Origin: Rubrivivax sp.
GTDB taxonomy: Bacteria > Pseudomonadota > Gammaproteobacteria > Burkholderiales > Burkholderiaceae_C
Length of the DNA: 64,000 nucleotides
Reading direction: 5' to 3'
NCBI GenBank assembly: GCA_027484825.1
Contig: JAIXSE010000023.1
Coordinates: 1-64,000 of the forward strand
The notes below the pieces were generated by a model that worked only from the letters and a program-made list of their open reading frames with translations, had not been told where the DNA came from and did not search any database. Both the position numbers and the translations under genes were made by a program. Positions 1-8,713 of this stretch are shown piece by piece (the stretch's first letter is position 1; every line of letters starts with the position of its first letter).

Positions 1-414
<414 letters not shown>

Positions 415-468
415 TGGCCGGCTGAGCAGTCTCTGCCCGCGGGCGGCGACTGTGACGCCTGGAACCGA

Positions 469-493
469 CGCCTCCCTTGCGGAGGCGTTTTTT
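469..493 (+). terminator. Rho-independent terminator after eno
   Basis: A 7-bp G+C stem (CGCCTCC with GGAGGCG) and a 5-nt loop are followed directly by six T residues at 488-493. It ends the enolase transcript and separates it from ftsB. Confidence 0.9.
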
Positions 494-615
494 CATGCAA
501 ACCTCGCCCACCCGTTGTGTGGGCACTGCACCCCACCCGCATTTGTGCATGGCCCACCCATATGCGGTAGGCCAGCCATCAAGGCTTGCAGCCCAGTCCG
601 GCTAAACTTCGGCCC

Positions 616-885
616 GTGAAAGTCCTGGCCATCGTCCTGACCGCCTTCCTGGTCGCCATCCAGGCTCAGCTCTGGCTGGGCAAGGGCGGCCTCGCCCGTG
701 GCGTTCAGCTGCGCGCGGAATTGCAGCAGCAGCAGGAGGCCAACGAGAAGGCCCGTGCCCGCAATGCGCAGCTGCAGGCCGAACTGCTGGACCTGCGGGA
801 AGGCCTGGAAATGGTCGAAGAAAAAGCCCGCATGGAACTGGGCATGGTCAAGCCGGACGAAGTGTTTGTGCCGCTGCGACGCTGA
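616..885 (+). CDS. ftsB: Cell division protein FtsB
   Basis: FtsB is a small bitopic inner-membrane protein of the divisome. It forms the FtsQ-FtsB-FtsL complex that activates septal peptidoglycan synthesis. The protein has a short cytoplasmic start, one transmembrane helix (VLAIVLTAFLVAIQAQLWL), the family motif around Gly-Lys-Gly-Gly, then a periplasmic coiled coil rich in Gln and Glu (about residues 30-70). I chose the GTG at 616 (89 residues) because it puts the membrane helix directly at the N-terminus as in the family. A TTG at 586 would add ten residues. Neither start has a strong ribosome-binding site. The position downstream of eno is canonical. Confidence 0.9.
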   Translation: MKVLAIVLTAFLVAIQAQLWLGKGGLARGVQLRAELQQQQEANEKARARNAQLQAELLDLREGLEMVEEKARMELGMVKPDEVFVPLRR

Positions 886-890
886 TCCCG

Positions 891-1535
891 ATGCTGCCTG
901 ACCTGCTGAAAGCGCTGCTCGACCTGGCGCTCTCCCCCGCCTTTACCGCCCTGGGCAGCCCGATCACCTGGCTGGAGCTGGTGGCGTTTGTGCTGGCGCT
1001 GTGGATGGTCGTGTGCAACATGCGGGTGCAGGTGCTGGCCTGGCCGCTGGCGCTGACCAGCTCTTTGCTCTACTTTGTGCTGTTCTGGAGTGGCAAGCTG
1101 TACGGAGAGGCCACGCTGCAACTGCTGTTTGCTGGCCTGGCCCTGTGGGGTTGGTGGCAGTGGATGCGCGGTCGCACAGCTGAGGGCGACACACTGCATG
1201 TGCGCACCCTGGGCTGGCGCGGGCGCTGGCTAGCCCTGGCCGTGACGCTTGCGGCCTGGCCGCTGCTGGGGCTGTTCCTGCAGCACCGCACCGACTCCCC
1301 GCTGCCGTATTGGGATGCGCTGCCGACCGTGGCCAGCATCACCGGGCAGTGGTTGCTGGGTCGCAAATACCAGGAGAACTGGCCGGTGTGGGTGGTGGTC
1401 AACCTGGTGAGCATTGCGCTCTTTGCCTTCAAGGGCTATTGGCTGACCGTGGTGCTGTATGCGGTGTTTGTGCCGATGTCGGTTGCCGGCTGGCGGGCCT
1501 GGCAGCGCCAGATGGGGACCGCGGTGCCGGCCTGA
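891..1535 (+). CDS. pnuC: Nicotinamide riboside/mononucleotide transporter PnuC
   Basis: PnuC family proteins import nicotinamide riboside by facilitated diffusion, with trapping by phosphorylation inside the cell. The 214-residue protein is almost entirely hydrophobic with about seven membrane helices. It has PnuC-type features: WLELVAFVLALWMVVCNMR near the N-terminus, the aromatic run WGWWQW in the middle, and the late GQWLLGRKYQENWPVWV segment. It starts 5 bp after ftsB. The next gene encodes the matching NadR-type kinase, so uptake and trapping are encoded together. Substrate choice (riboside or another vitamin such as thiamine) cannot be settled from sequence, but the kinase neighbour favours the riboside. 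Confidence 0.88.
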   Translation: MLPDLLKALLDLALSPAFTALGSPITWLELVAFVLALWMVVCNMRVQVLAWPLALTSSLLYFVLFWSGKLYGEATLQLLFAGLALWGWWQWMRGRTAEGDTLHVRTLGWRGRWLALAVTLAAWPLLGLFLQHRTDSPLPYWDALPTVASITGQWLLGRKYQENWPVWVVVNLVSIALFAFKGYWLTVVLYAVFVPMSVAGWRAWQRQMGTAVPA

Positions 1536-1643
1536 GCGGCGCCGGCCTGAGCGGGATCGTCTGAACGCCCATCCCCGCCGTCTCAACCACTCCGGTCGCC
1601 GCAAGGTCTGTCCGCCTCCAATCCTTCAACACAACCTGGACCC

Positions 1644-2303
1644 ATGGCGCTCCACATAGCCCTGCTTGGCGCAGAAAGCACTGGCAAGAGCCAACTGGGT
1701 GAGGCCCTGCTGGACCATCTGCGTCAGAACACAAGCCTGCGCCCAGCGCTGGTGGCCGAATACCTGCGGGAATGGTGCGATCGCGAAGGCCGAACGCCAC
1801 TGCCGCACGAACAGCAGGCAATCGCCCTGGAACAGCAGGCCCGCGGCGAGCAGGCGGCGCGAGACCACGACATCGTCCTGCACGATACGACGCCGCTGAT
1901 GACGGCGGTTTACAGCGATCTGCTGTTCCGGGACGTGAGCTTGTATCCGCTGGCGCTGCAGCACCAGGCCGGCATGCATGCGAATTTGCTGATGGCCCTG
2001 GACCTGCCCTGGACGGCCGATCCCCAGCGCGACGGTCCGCACGCTCAGGCGCCGACCGACCAGCGGATCCGCCGCGCGCTGCTGGGTGCACGGCTGGACT
2101 TCAGCGTGGTGAGCGGCCAGGGCCCGGACCGGCTGGCGCAGGCCTTGAATGCGCTGGGGCCGCTGCTGAGGCCTCACCTGTCCACGGGCGATGGCCTGTT
2201 CAGCCGCCTCATGGACCGAGCCGACCGCCTGGGCGGTGAGTGGCGCTGTGAACATTGCGACGACCCGGTCTGCGAACACGCGTCCCGGCTGCAACGCCGC
2301 TGA
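1644..2303 (+). CDS. NadR-like P-loop ATPase, probable ribosylnicotinamide kinase
   Basis: This 219-residue protein has a Walker A loop at its very N-terminus (GAESTGKS, residues 9-16), the form typical of the kinase domain of NadR. That domain phosphorylates nicotinamide riboside to NMN. The DNA-binding and NMN-adenylyltransferase domains of full-length NadR are absent, so this is a kinase-only version. It lies 108 bp after pnuC on the same strand, which supports a role in trapping the imported riboside. The C-terminal tail carries a compact Cys/His cluster (Cys202, Cys205, Cys210, His212) that could bind a metal and is not part of the classical kinase fold. No regulatory site was recognised. 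Confidence 0.78.
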   Translation: MALHIALLGAESTGKSQLGEALLDHLRQNTSLRPALVAEYLREWCDREGRTPLPHEQQAIALEQQARGEQAARDHDIVLHDTTPLMTAVYSDLLFRDVSLYPLALQHQAGMHANLLMALDLPWTADPQRDGPHAQAPTDQRIRRALLGARLDFSVVSGQGPDRLAQALNALGPLLRPHLSTGDGLFSRLMDRADRLGGEWRCEHCDDPVCEHASRLQRR

Positions 2304-2383
2304 CCCTCAAGCAAAGGCACAATCCCGGCCCAACCGGCTTCGCAAATGTTTGCGGAGCTCTGCGTGACTGCCTGGAGCCTTTG

Positions 2384-4159
2384 ATGATCGCTCGACTCTC
2401 CCGCCTGATGCCGGTGCTGCCGGCCACCCTGGGCGCCGTGCTGCTGGCCGCGTGCGGCTCGATGTCCTCCGTGCCGACTCCCCAGGCGCCCGTCGCGCAG
2501 GCACCCATCACGCAGGGACCGACGTCGCCCCCCGCCAGCGCCAGCGTTTCGGTCAAGGTGCTGGCGATCAATGATTTCCACGGCAACCTGCTGCCGTCGC
2601 CGGGCGGTATCCGCATCAAGGATCCGGCCCAGTCCGACCAAGTCATCACCATCCAGGCCGGCGGTGCCGAGCGGCTGGCCACCATCGTGCAGCAGCTCAA
2701 GGCCAAGAACCCCAACCATGTGTTCGTGGCCGCTGGCGACCTGGTCGGCGCCAGCCCGCTGCTGTCCGCGCTCTTCCATGACGAGCCGACCATCGAGTCC
2801 CTGGGCATGATGGGGCTGGATCTCTCCGCCGTTGGCAATCACGAGTTTGACCAGGGTCTGGCGGAACTGCTGCGCAAGCAGCAAGGCGGCTGCCATCCGA
2901 AGGACGGCTGCAAGGGACCGACGCCGTTTACCGGTGCCAAATACCAGTACCTGGCCGCCAGCACCGTGGACACGGCCACCGGCAAGACGGTCCTGCCCGC
3001 CTACAGCATCAAGCGTTTTGAGGGCGTGCCGGTCGGCTTCATCGGATTGACGCTCAAGGGGACCCCGGAGCTGGTCAGCCCCAGTGGCGTCAAGGGCTTG
3101 GCCTTCCAGGACGAAGCGGAGACGGTGAACCGCCTCGTGCCCGAGCTGACGAAGCAGGGCGTGCAAACGGTGGTGGTGCTGATCCATGAAGGCGGCGTGC
3201 CGACGGGCGGCTACAACGAATGCCCGGGCATCTCCGGCCCGATCGTGGACATCGTCAAGAAGCTGGACCCGCATGTGGGCCTGGTGGTGTCCGGCCACAC
3301 CCATCGCGCCTACAACTGCCGCATCGACGGCCGCCTGGTCACGAGCGGCGACAAGTACGGCACCCTGGTCAGCGAGATCGACCTGACCCTGGACCGCGCC
3401 AGCGGCCGACTGACCGAAGCCCGTGCGGACAACCTCATCGTCCGTCCGGAAACCCCCAAGGACCCACGCCAGACGGCGCTGATCGAGTCCTACCAGAAGC
3501 TGGCGGGGCCGCTGATTGAACGACCGGTCGGCTTCCTAGGCCGCACGCTGAGCAAGGAAGGTCAGGACAAGGACCGCGGCGGCGGCAGCACCGTGGGTCA
3601 GGCCGTGGCGGATTCGATGCTGGCCGCAACGCAGGCACCGGACGCCGGTGGCGCGCAGATCGCCCTGGCCAACATCGGCGGCGTACGCACCGGCATCGTC
3701 CGCCGCCCAGACGGAGTCGTCACCTTCGGAGACCTGTTCGCCGCCCTGCCCTTCAGCAACATGCTGGTGGTCATGGAGTACACCGGGGCGCAGTTCCAGC
3801 AGGCGCTGGAGGAGCAATGGCAGGGCAAGGATGACCGCTTCATGCCGCTGCAGGTGTCACAAGGGCTGCGTTATGAATGGGACCAGCGCCGTCCGCAGGG
3901 TCAGCGCCTCGTGCCGGGCAGCCTGACGCTCAACGGTCAGCCGATCCGGCCGGACCAGCGCCTGCGTGTAGTGGTCAACAGCTTCCTGCAAGCAGGTGGC
4001 GACGGATTCCCGACACTGGCCAAGGGACGGCAGGTGCTGATCGGACCGAGCGACGTCCAGGCCCTGGAGGCCTACTTCAAGAGCTATGGCAGCACGCCGG
4101 TGATGCCGACGGCGCTGAACCGGACGGTGCGGGTGGATCAGGGCGGTCAGGAGGACTGA
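2384..4159 (+). CDS. Lipoprotein bifunctional metallophosphatase/5'-nucleotidase
   Basis: UshA/5'-nucleotidase family enzymes hydrolyse nucleotides outside the cytoplasm. The 591-residue protein starts at ATG 2384 with a lipoprotein signal peptide ending in the lipobox LLAAC, so it is predicted to be membrane anchored. The N-terminal metallophosphatase half shows NDFHGN (dinuclear metal site), AAGDLVGASPL, VGNHEFDQG and SGHTHRAYNC. The C-terminal nucleotide-binding half shows NIGGVRTGI and FGDLFAALPFSN. A longer open frame upstream overlaps the previous gene and lacks a signal sequence, so I rejected that start. Its 3' end overlaps the convergent GHKL gene by 13 bp. Its place after the PnuC/NadR pair suggests nucleotide and NMN scavenging as a common theme. 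Confidence 0.92.
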   Translation: MIARLSRLMPVLPATLGAVLLAACGSMSSVPTPQAPVAQAPITQGPTSPPASASVSVKVLAINDFHGNLLPSPGGIRIKDPAQSDQVITIQAGGAERLATIVQQLKAKNPNHVFVAAGDLVGASPLLSALFHDEPTIESLGMMGLDLSAVGNHEFDQGLAELLRKQQGGCHPKDGCKGPTPFTGAKYQYLAASTVDTATGKTVLPAYSIKRFEGVPVGFIGLTLKGTPELVSPSGVKGLAFQDEAETVNRLVPELTKQGVQTVVVLIHEGGVPTGGYNECPGISGPIVDIVKKLDPHVGLVVSGHTHRAYNCRIDGRLVTSGDKYGTLVSEIDLTLDRASGRLTEARADNLIVRPETPKDPRQTALIESYQKLAGPLIERPVGFLGRTLSKEGQDKDRGGGSTVGQAVADSMLAATQAPDAGGAQIALANIGGVRTGIVRRPDGVVTFGDLFAALPFSNMLVVMEYTGAQFQQALEEQWQGKDDRFMPLQVSQGLRYEWDQRRPQGQRLVPGSLTLNGQPIRPDQRLRVVVNSFLQAGGDGFPTLAKGRQVLIGPSDVQALEAYFKSYGSTPVMPTALNRTVRVDQGGQED

Positions 4160-6114
4160 TTCTCGGCCACCTCGCCCCACACCCCGTCCAGATACTTGGC
4201 GTAGTGCCCCTGCAGGTGCTTGAGGGCTGTGCCCTTGTCCACCTGGTACTCCAGCTTCTCCTGATAGAACTGAAGCCGGGCACGATTCTCATCGATGATC
4301 TGGGCCCAGGTTTTGAGGAAGATGGACACGTTGTCGTGGGACATGATTTGACCGTCACCGCGCCCCACGCGAAACCGGCCAACGCTTCCAAGTTCGTCAC
4401 TGACGGCCCAAAATTCCCATTGCACATTGACGTTGCGGAATCGCTCATCTGCCATCACCGAGGCCGCATACGCCTCGATCTGCGCGATCTCGTCCCGGTC
4501 CAGCTTCACGGACGGCGCTTTGAGCTCGACCACCAGGTGACACAGGCTGTTGGCCTTGTGCCTTCGAATCGCCTTGGAGAGCATCAGATCCACGATGCCA
4601 CGCTCCTGGGAGACATGTCGCACCGGCGCATCAATAACCACACCTTCCCCGAGCAGCTTTCTGTGCTTGCGTAGCACCTCGGTGAGGGACTGATCGTCTA
4701 CAGACAAGCTGAACTGCTCTCCGAAGAGCCAGGTGTTCTGGGCCACGATACGGTGCAGTTGGCTGCGTTCCTTGAGTCGCTTCCTGGGCTCGCGGTCGAA
4801 GAGAATCGCTTCGAGTCCAGTCAGGAAGCGCAACCGGTCCGCCACGACCTTGGCCGAACTGATGAGCGCCGACAGGGACACATCCCGCAGCAAATCGGCC
4901 AGTTCCTCCTGCTTTCGGCGAGGCAATCGCAGCACCTCGGACAGGATCAATTGAAGCTCTTCCGGGCTTTTTTCGATCGCTTGTCGCAGCATGCGCAACT
5001 GAAAGGCCTTGTTGGGTGACTTCGCTTCTTCAAAATCCGGAAGATGACGGGCCACGCTGACAGCAACGATGTCGAACACCTGTCGCTCCACCTGCTCGAC
5101 AGGATTGCGAGGATCCTCCGCAAACGGGTAGACGCGCTCGGCCTTCCATTCCTCCACATAGCCTCGGGCAGCGATCGCCGCAAGCTGCCGGCAGTAGGTC
5201 TTGATCTGCTTGACCGCCTCTTCGATGGCGCCAACCAAAGGGGCCTGCATTTCAAGCAGTTCAAGCGTGCCCTCTCGCTGCGCCGCACTCAGGTACGAGG
5301 TCTCCAGATAGGCGGTGAACTGGACATCGCCGACATGAAAGCGCCGGTCTGCTTGAATCAGCGGGAAGCGCTTGTCATTGCAGAGGAACAAGGTCCGGTT
5401 CGACACGCCTTTCCACTCGACGATCTCGAGTCGGGCGGGGTGAGAGACGCTGCCCGCAACAATGTCGGCCAATGCAATGACTTTGCGGCTTTTGATGACC
5501 GCTCGGGCATCGATCTTCTGTCCCGCAATGCTCACGTTGACGGCGGGATAGTCCGCAAGGTAGAGCGCGAAGATCTCCGTCAGGGACTGCAGTCCAGCAT
5601 CGATGACAAACGCCTTGATTTCCTTGTGGGGCTCGGTGATCGTGAGCGTGACACCCAGTGGCACCCCAGGAGCTTCCACTTCTTCCGAGATGCAGACGTG
5701 GCGCATGTCTGCGGCAGTCATGGTGATCTGGTAGGACCAGCGCCGACCGCCGCGCTCGTAAACGACGGCCCACTGCGCGTGGTTCCCAATGGCGAAGGCC
5801 TTGAACCGTCCCCGACCTTCCTGTCCATGCAGCAAGCGCCCTGCCGGGGTTGACGCGCCGGAGCGTTTCCAGGAGCCGCCCAGGCGGCGAAAGCACTCCG
5901 GGGCCTTGTCGCGCGGGAGCCCGATGCCGTTGTCGCGCACGATCACCGCGGACAGCGTTTCGAGCGCGTTGTATCGGAACAGAACCTCAACGTCGGCCGC
6001 ATCCGCATCCAACCCGTTCCAGATCAGCTCCGCCAGGGCTTGGACCGGTTTGGCGCCGGTGATCTTCTTCAGGAAATCGGGTTGTACTTCGACGGGATAT
6101 TGCTCGTTTGCCAT
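4147..6114 (-). CDS. GHKL ATPase fused to Shedu-like (DUF4263) nuclease domain, candidate defence protein
   Basis: This 655-residue protein is probably not housekeeping. The N-terminus has a complete GHKL ATP-binding site: N-box Glu29/Asn33/Asp36, DNGIGL at 61-66, and a glycine lid with Gly97, Gly100 and Gly102. A long helical middle follows (about 280-460). The C-terminus carries a PD-(D/E)XK-like pattern: Asp509 in GIVDLML, Glu530-x-Lys532 in VVELKAP and a downstream Gln545, which matches the Shedu/DUF4263 nuclease type. Shedu proteins are known anti-phage effectors with varied N-terminal sensor domains, so a GHKL clamp feeding a nuclease is a plausible single-gene system. It stands alone, has lower G+C than its neighbours, overlaps the convergent nucleotidase by 13 bp, and is preceded by a 10-bp inverted repeat. 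The defence role is inferred. Confidence 0.75.
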   Translation of the reverse strand: MANEQYPVEVQPDFLKKITGAKPVQALAELIWNGLDADAADVEVLFRYNALETLSAVIVRDNGIGLPRDKAPECFRRLGGSWKRSGASTPAGRLLHGQEGRGRFKAFAIGNHAQWAVVYERGGRRWSYQITMTAADMRHVCISEEVEAPGVPLGVTLTITEPHKEIKAFVIDAGLQSLTEIFALYLADYPAVNVSIAGQKIDARAVIKSRKVIALADIVAGSVSHPARLEIVEWKGVSNRTLFLCNDKRFPLIQADRRFHVGDVQFTAYLETSYLSAAQREGTLELLEMQAPLVGAIEEAVKQIKTYCRQLAAIAARGYVEEWKAERVYPFAEDPRNPVEQVERQVFDIVAVSVARHLPDFEEAKSPNKAFQLRMLRQAIEKSPEELQLILSEVLRLPRRKQEELADLLRDVSLSALISSAKVVADRLRFLTGLEAILFDREPRKRLKERSQLHRIVAQNTWLFGEQFSLSVDDQSLTEVLRKHRKLLGEGVVIDAPVRHVSQERGIVDLMLSKAIRRHKANSLCHLVVELKAPSVKLDRDEIAQIEAYAASVMADERFRNVNVQWEFWAVSDELGSVGRFRVGRGDGQIMSHDNVSIFLKTWAQIIDENRARLQFYQEKLEYQVDKGTALKHLQGHYAKYLDGVWGEVAENQSS

Positions 6115-6200
6115 GCCACTGCACCTCGGCTCGATTTATCGGCCAGCGCAGTCTATGGCGCGCAAGATCGCCTATCACCCTTCGGCGGCACGGGGTTGAG

Positions 6201-6228
6201 GACATCGATCGAAACTCTGATCGATGTC
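6201..6228. promoter_or_regulatory. Perfect 10-bp inverted repeat upstream of the GHKL-nuclease gene
   Basis: GACATCGATC (6201-6210) and its exact reverse complement GATCGATGTC (6219-6228) flank an 8-nt spacer. The site lies 87-114 bp upstream of the minus-strand start at 6114, between that gene and hslO. No T-run follows on either side, so an operator is more likely than a terminator. The binding factor is unknown. Confidence 0.45.
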
Positions 6229-6310
6229 ATGGACGAGCCACCTGTACGAGTCAGGAGACCCGCTCAGGCAAGTCGGCCATATTCTTGACGGAGGGCCGAA
6301 GGCCCGACCG

Positions 6311-7267
6311 TCATTGAATCTGCCCACTCCCAGGCGCTTGATTCTGCGGATCGGTGAACAGCTCGCCCACGTCCACCGCGTCGAACTTGTAGTGGTTGCC
6401 GCAGAACTCGCAACCGATCTCGACCCCGCCCAGCTCGGCCAGCACTTCATCCACTTCCTTGCGGCCCAGGCCCAGCAGCATGCGGCCCACCCGCTCGCGC
6501 GAGCAGGTGCAGGCAAAGCGCGGGGTCTGCGGTTCAAAGCGGCGCACGGTCTCTTCCCAGAAGAGACGGCGCAGGATGGTGTCGCTGTCCAGCGTCAGCA
6601 GCTCTTCGCTGGTCAGCGTCGCTGCCAGCATGCTGATGCGGTTGTAGGCGTCCTCCATCAGCTCACGCTCGACCCCGGAACTGGCGCCGGCTTCCAGATT
6701 GCCTTCGCCTTCCATCGGCAGGCGCTGGATCAGCAGCCCGGCCGCCATCTGGTCGTTGGCCGCCAGCACCAGCGTGCTGTCCAGCTGTTCGGACTGACGC
6801 ATGTAATGCTGCAGCACCTCGGACAGCTTGTTCAGCGGCTCCCCTTCCGGCCCCACCAGCGACACCAGCCCTTGATACGGCTGCTGCCCGGGCAGGCGGT
6901 CCTTGGGGTCCAGGGTGATGGCGCAGCGGCCTTGGCCATGCGCGTTCAGCATCTGCTGCAAGGTGGCGTCGTCCGCCACCTCGTCGCGGGTCTTGGCGGT
7001 GGCGCGGAAGCTCATGTCCGGCTGCACCTCGGCCACCGCCAGCTTCAGCGGACCGTCCCCCATCACCTGAAAAATCAGCGCGCCGCTGAACTTGATGTTG
7101 GCCTGCATCAGCACACCGGCTGCGGCCATCTGCCCCACCAGGTCGCGAACGGCCGGCGGCAGCGGCTCCTTGCGACGGCTCAGCAGCTCTTTCCAGCTGT
7201 CGTCCAGCCGCACCAGCACGCCGCGCACCGGCAGGCCTTCAAACAGGAACTTGTGCAGTTCGCTCAT
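6311..7267 (-). CDS. hslO: Redox-regulated chaperone Hsp33
   Basis: Hsp33 is a cytosolic holdase switched on by oxidation: loss of zinc and disulphide formation unfold its C-terminal switch. The 318-residue sequence has the family N-terminus (FLFEGLPVRGVLVRL) and, near the C-terminus, the zinc-binding Cys-x-Cys (CTC) followed about 30 residues later by Cys-x-x-Cys (CEFC), so all four redox cysteines are present. It begins 10 bp after the gamma-carbonic anhydrase gene on the same strand, so the two are probably co-transcribed. A weak G+C hairpin near 6291-6305 downstream may be part of its transcription end. Confidence 0.96.
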   Translation of the reverse strand: MSELHKFLFEGLPVRGVLVRLDDSWKELLSRRKEPLPPAVRDLVGQMAAAGVLMQANIKFSGALIFQVMGDGPLKLAVAEVQPDMSFRATAKTRDEVADDATLQQMLNAHGQGRCAITLDPKDRLPGQQPYQGLVSLVGPEGEPLNKLSEVLQHYMRQSEQLDSTLVLAANDQMAAGLLIQRLPMEGEGNLEAGASSGVERELMEDAYNRISMLAATLTSEELLTLDSDTILRRLFWEETVRRFEPQTPRFACTCSRERVGRMLLGLGRKEVDEVLAELGGVEIGCEFCGNHYKFDAVDVGELFTDPQNQAPGSGQIQ

Positions 7268-7277
7268 GGTCTCTCTT

Positions 7278-7802
7278 TCAATCGATTCGGGTCAGGGTGT
7301 CGGCATAACGCTGGCCATTGCGCACGTAATGCGCGGCACTGAGCGCCAAGCCCTGGATCTGTTCGGGCGTCAACTCACGCACCACCTTGGCCGGACTGCC
7401 CATGATCAGGCTGCCGTCCGGAAATTCCTTGCCTTCGGTCACCAGCGAGCCCGCGCCCACCAGACAGTTGCGGCCGATACGGGCACCATTCAAGACCACG
7501 GCCCCAATGCCGATCAGGGCGTTGTCGCCCACCGTGCAGCCGTGCAGCATCACCTGGTGCCCCACCGTGACGTTCTGGCCCAGCACCAGCGGCATTCCGG
7601 CGTCCGCATGCAGCACGCTGCCGTCCTGGATGTTGGAGCCGGCGCCGATGGTCAGATGGTCGCTGTCGCCGCGCAGCACCGCGTTGAACCAGACGCTGAC
7701 CCGGTCACCGAGCGTCACCCGCCCGATCACCTGGGCGCTGTCGGCCACCCAGACGGACTCCCCCAGTTCGGGCCTGTGTTCGCCCAGTTGATAGACAGCC
7801 AT
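7278..7802 (-). CDS. Gamma-carbonic anhydrase family protein (left-handed beta-helix)
   Basis: The 174-residue protein is built of hexapeptide repeats that form a left-handed beta-helix trimer, as in the YrdA/PaaY/CaiE group of gamma-class carbonic anhydrase-like proteins. The metal-binding His pattern is visible in VLHADAG and in the [10 protein letters not shown] stretch. The end [10 protein letters not shown] is typical of the family. Many members bind zinc without clear carbonic anhydrase activity, so the reaction is uncertain. It is the first gene of a probable two-gene unit with hslO and is divergent from the DUF455 gene across 57 bp. Confidence 0.9.
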   Translation of the reverse strand: MAVYQLGEHRPELGESVWVADSAQVIGRVTLGDRVSVWFNAVLRGDSDHLTIGAGSNIQDGSVLHADAGMPLVLGQNVTVGHQVMLHGCTVGDNALIGIGAVVLNGARIGRNCLVGAGSLVTEGKEFPDGSLIMGSPAKVVRELTPEQIQGLALSAAHYVRNGQRYADTLTRID

Positions 7803-7859
7803 ATGAGGTGCTCCCGGTGGTGGCCGGCGGCAGCCGACGCAAAAGCGATAATTCTAAAG

Positions 7860-8645
7860 ATGGAACTCCGTACCCGCGCCTTGCAGGTTCTTCTGATCCC
7901 GGACCCTCACGAGAAGGCGGACGCCGCCCGCGCGCTTTTTGATCAACGCGACGCCCTGGTCCTGGACCGGGACGCCGTGCTGCAGCCGGACGCCGAACTG
8001 CCCGGTCGGCCCGAGCGGCCGCGCTTGATGTCGGTGCTGCAGGTGCCGTCCCGCTCCCCGTTCACGACGCAGGGCCGGGCCGCGCTGCTGCATGCCATCG
8101 CCCATATCGAGTTCAATGCGATCAATCTGGCGCTGGACGCCGTCTGGCGCTTCCCGGGCATGCCGCAGGACTACTACATCGACTGGCTGCAGGTGGCCAC
8201 CGAAGAGGCGCTGCATTTCAGCTTGCTGGACGGGCATCTGCGGTCGTTGGGATGTCGTTATGGCGACTTCGACGCCCATGACGGCCTGTGGTCCATGGCG
8301 CGGCGCACCGAAGGCGACGTGCTGGCCCGCATGGCGCTGGTGCCCCGCACGCTCGAGGCCCGCGGACTCGACGCCACGCCGCCGCTGCAGGCCAAGCTGG
8401 GCAAGGCGGGCGATCAGCGGGCGGTGGAGATCCTGGACATCATCCTGCGCGACGAAGTCGGCCATGTGCGCATCGGCAACCACTGGTACCGCCACCTGTG
8501 CCGGGAACGCGGGCTGGACCCGGTGGCGCTGTATCCCAGTCTCGTTGAGCAGTTCGAAGCGCCGCGCCTGCGGCCCCCCTTCAATGTTCGCGCTCGCAGC
8601 GAGGCCGGCTTCAGCGATGAGGAAATCGCCTACCTCAGCAGCTGA
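7860..8645 (+). CDS. DUF455 ferritin-like di-iron family protein
   Basis: This 261-residue protein belongs to the DUF455 group of ferritin-like four-helix proteins. Glu/His metal-ligand patterns appear on successive helices: AIAHIEFNAI, ATEEALHFSLL and RDEVGHVRIGNHWY, consistent with a di-iron centre. The biochemical role of the family is not established. I chose ATG 7860; a longer open frame upstream runs through the divergent carbonic anhydrase gene and is not credible. The following EamA transporter begins about 70 bp later on the same strand. Confidence 0.85.
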   Translation: MELRTRALQVLLIPDPHEKADAARALFDQRDALVLDRDAVLQPDAELPGRPERPRLMSVLQVPSRSPFTTQGRAALLHAIAHIEFNAINLALDAVWRFPGMPQDYYIDWLQVATEEALHFSLLDGHLRSLGCRYGDFDAHDGLWSMARRTEGDVLARMALVPRTLEARGLDATPPLQAKLGKAGDQRAVEILDIILRDEVGHVRIGNHWYRHLCRERGLDPVALYPSLVEQFEAPRLRPPFNVRARSEAGFSDEEIAYLSS

Positions 8646-8713
8646 GTCCAACACCGATCGCACCGTTTTCGCCCCGTTCCCACTCGGTTTCGCACTGAGC
8701 GAGCAACCGGACG

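Noticed and set aside
2255-2383. Upstream extension of the 5'-nucleotidase
   Set aside because: It overlaps the NadR-like gene and would bury the lipoprotein signal peptide that starts at 2384.
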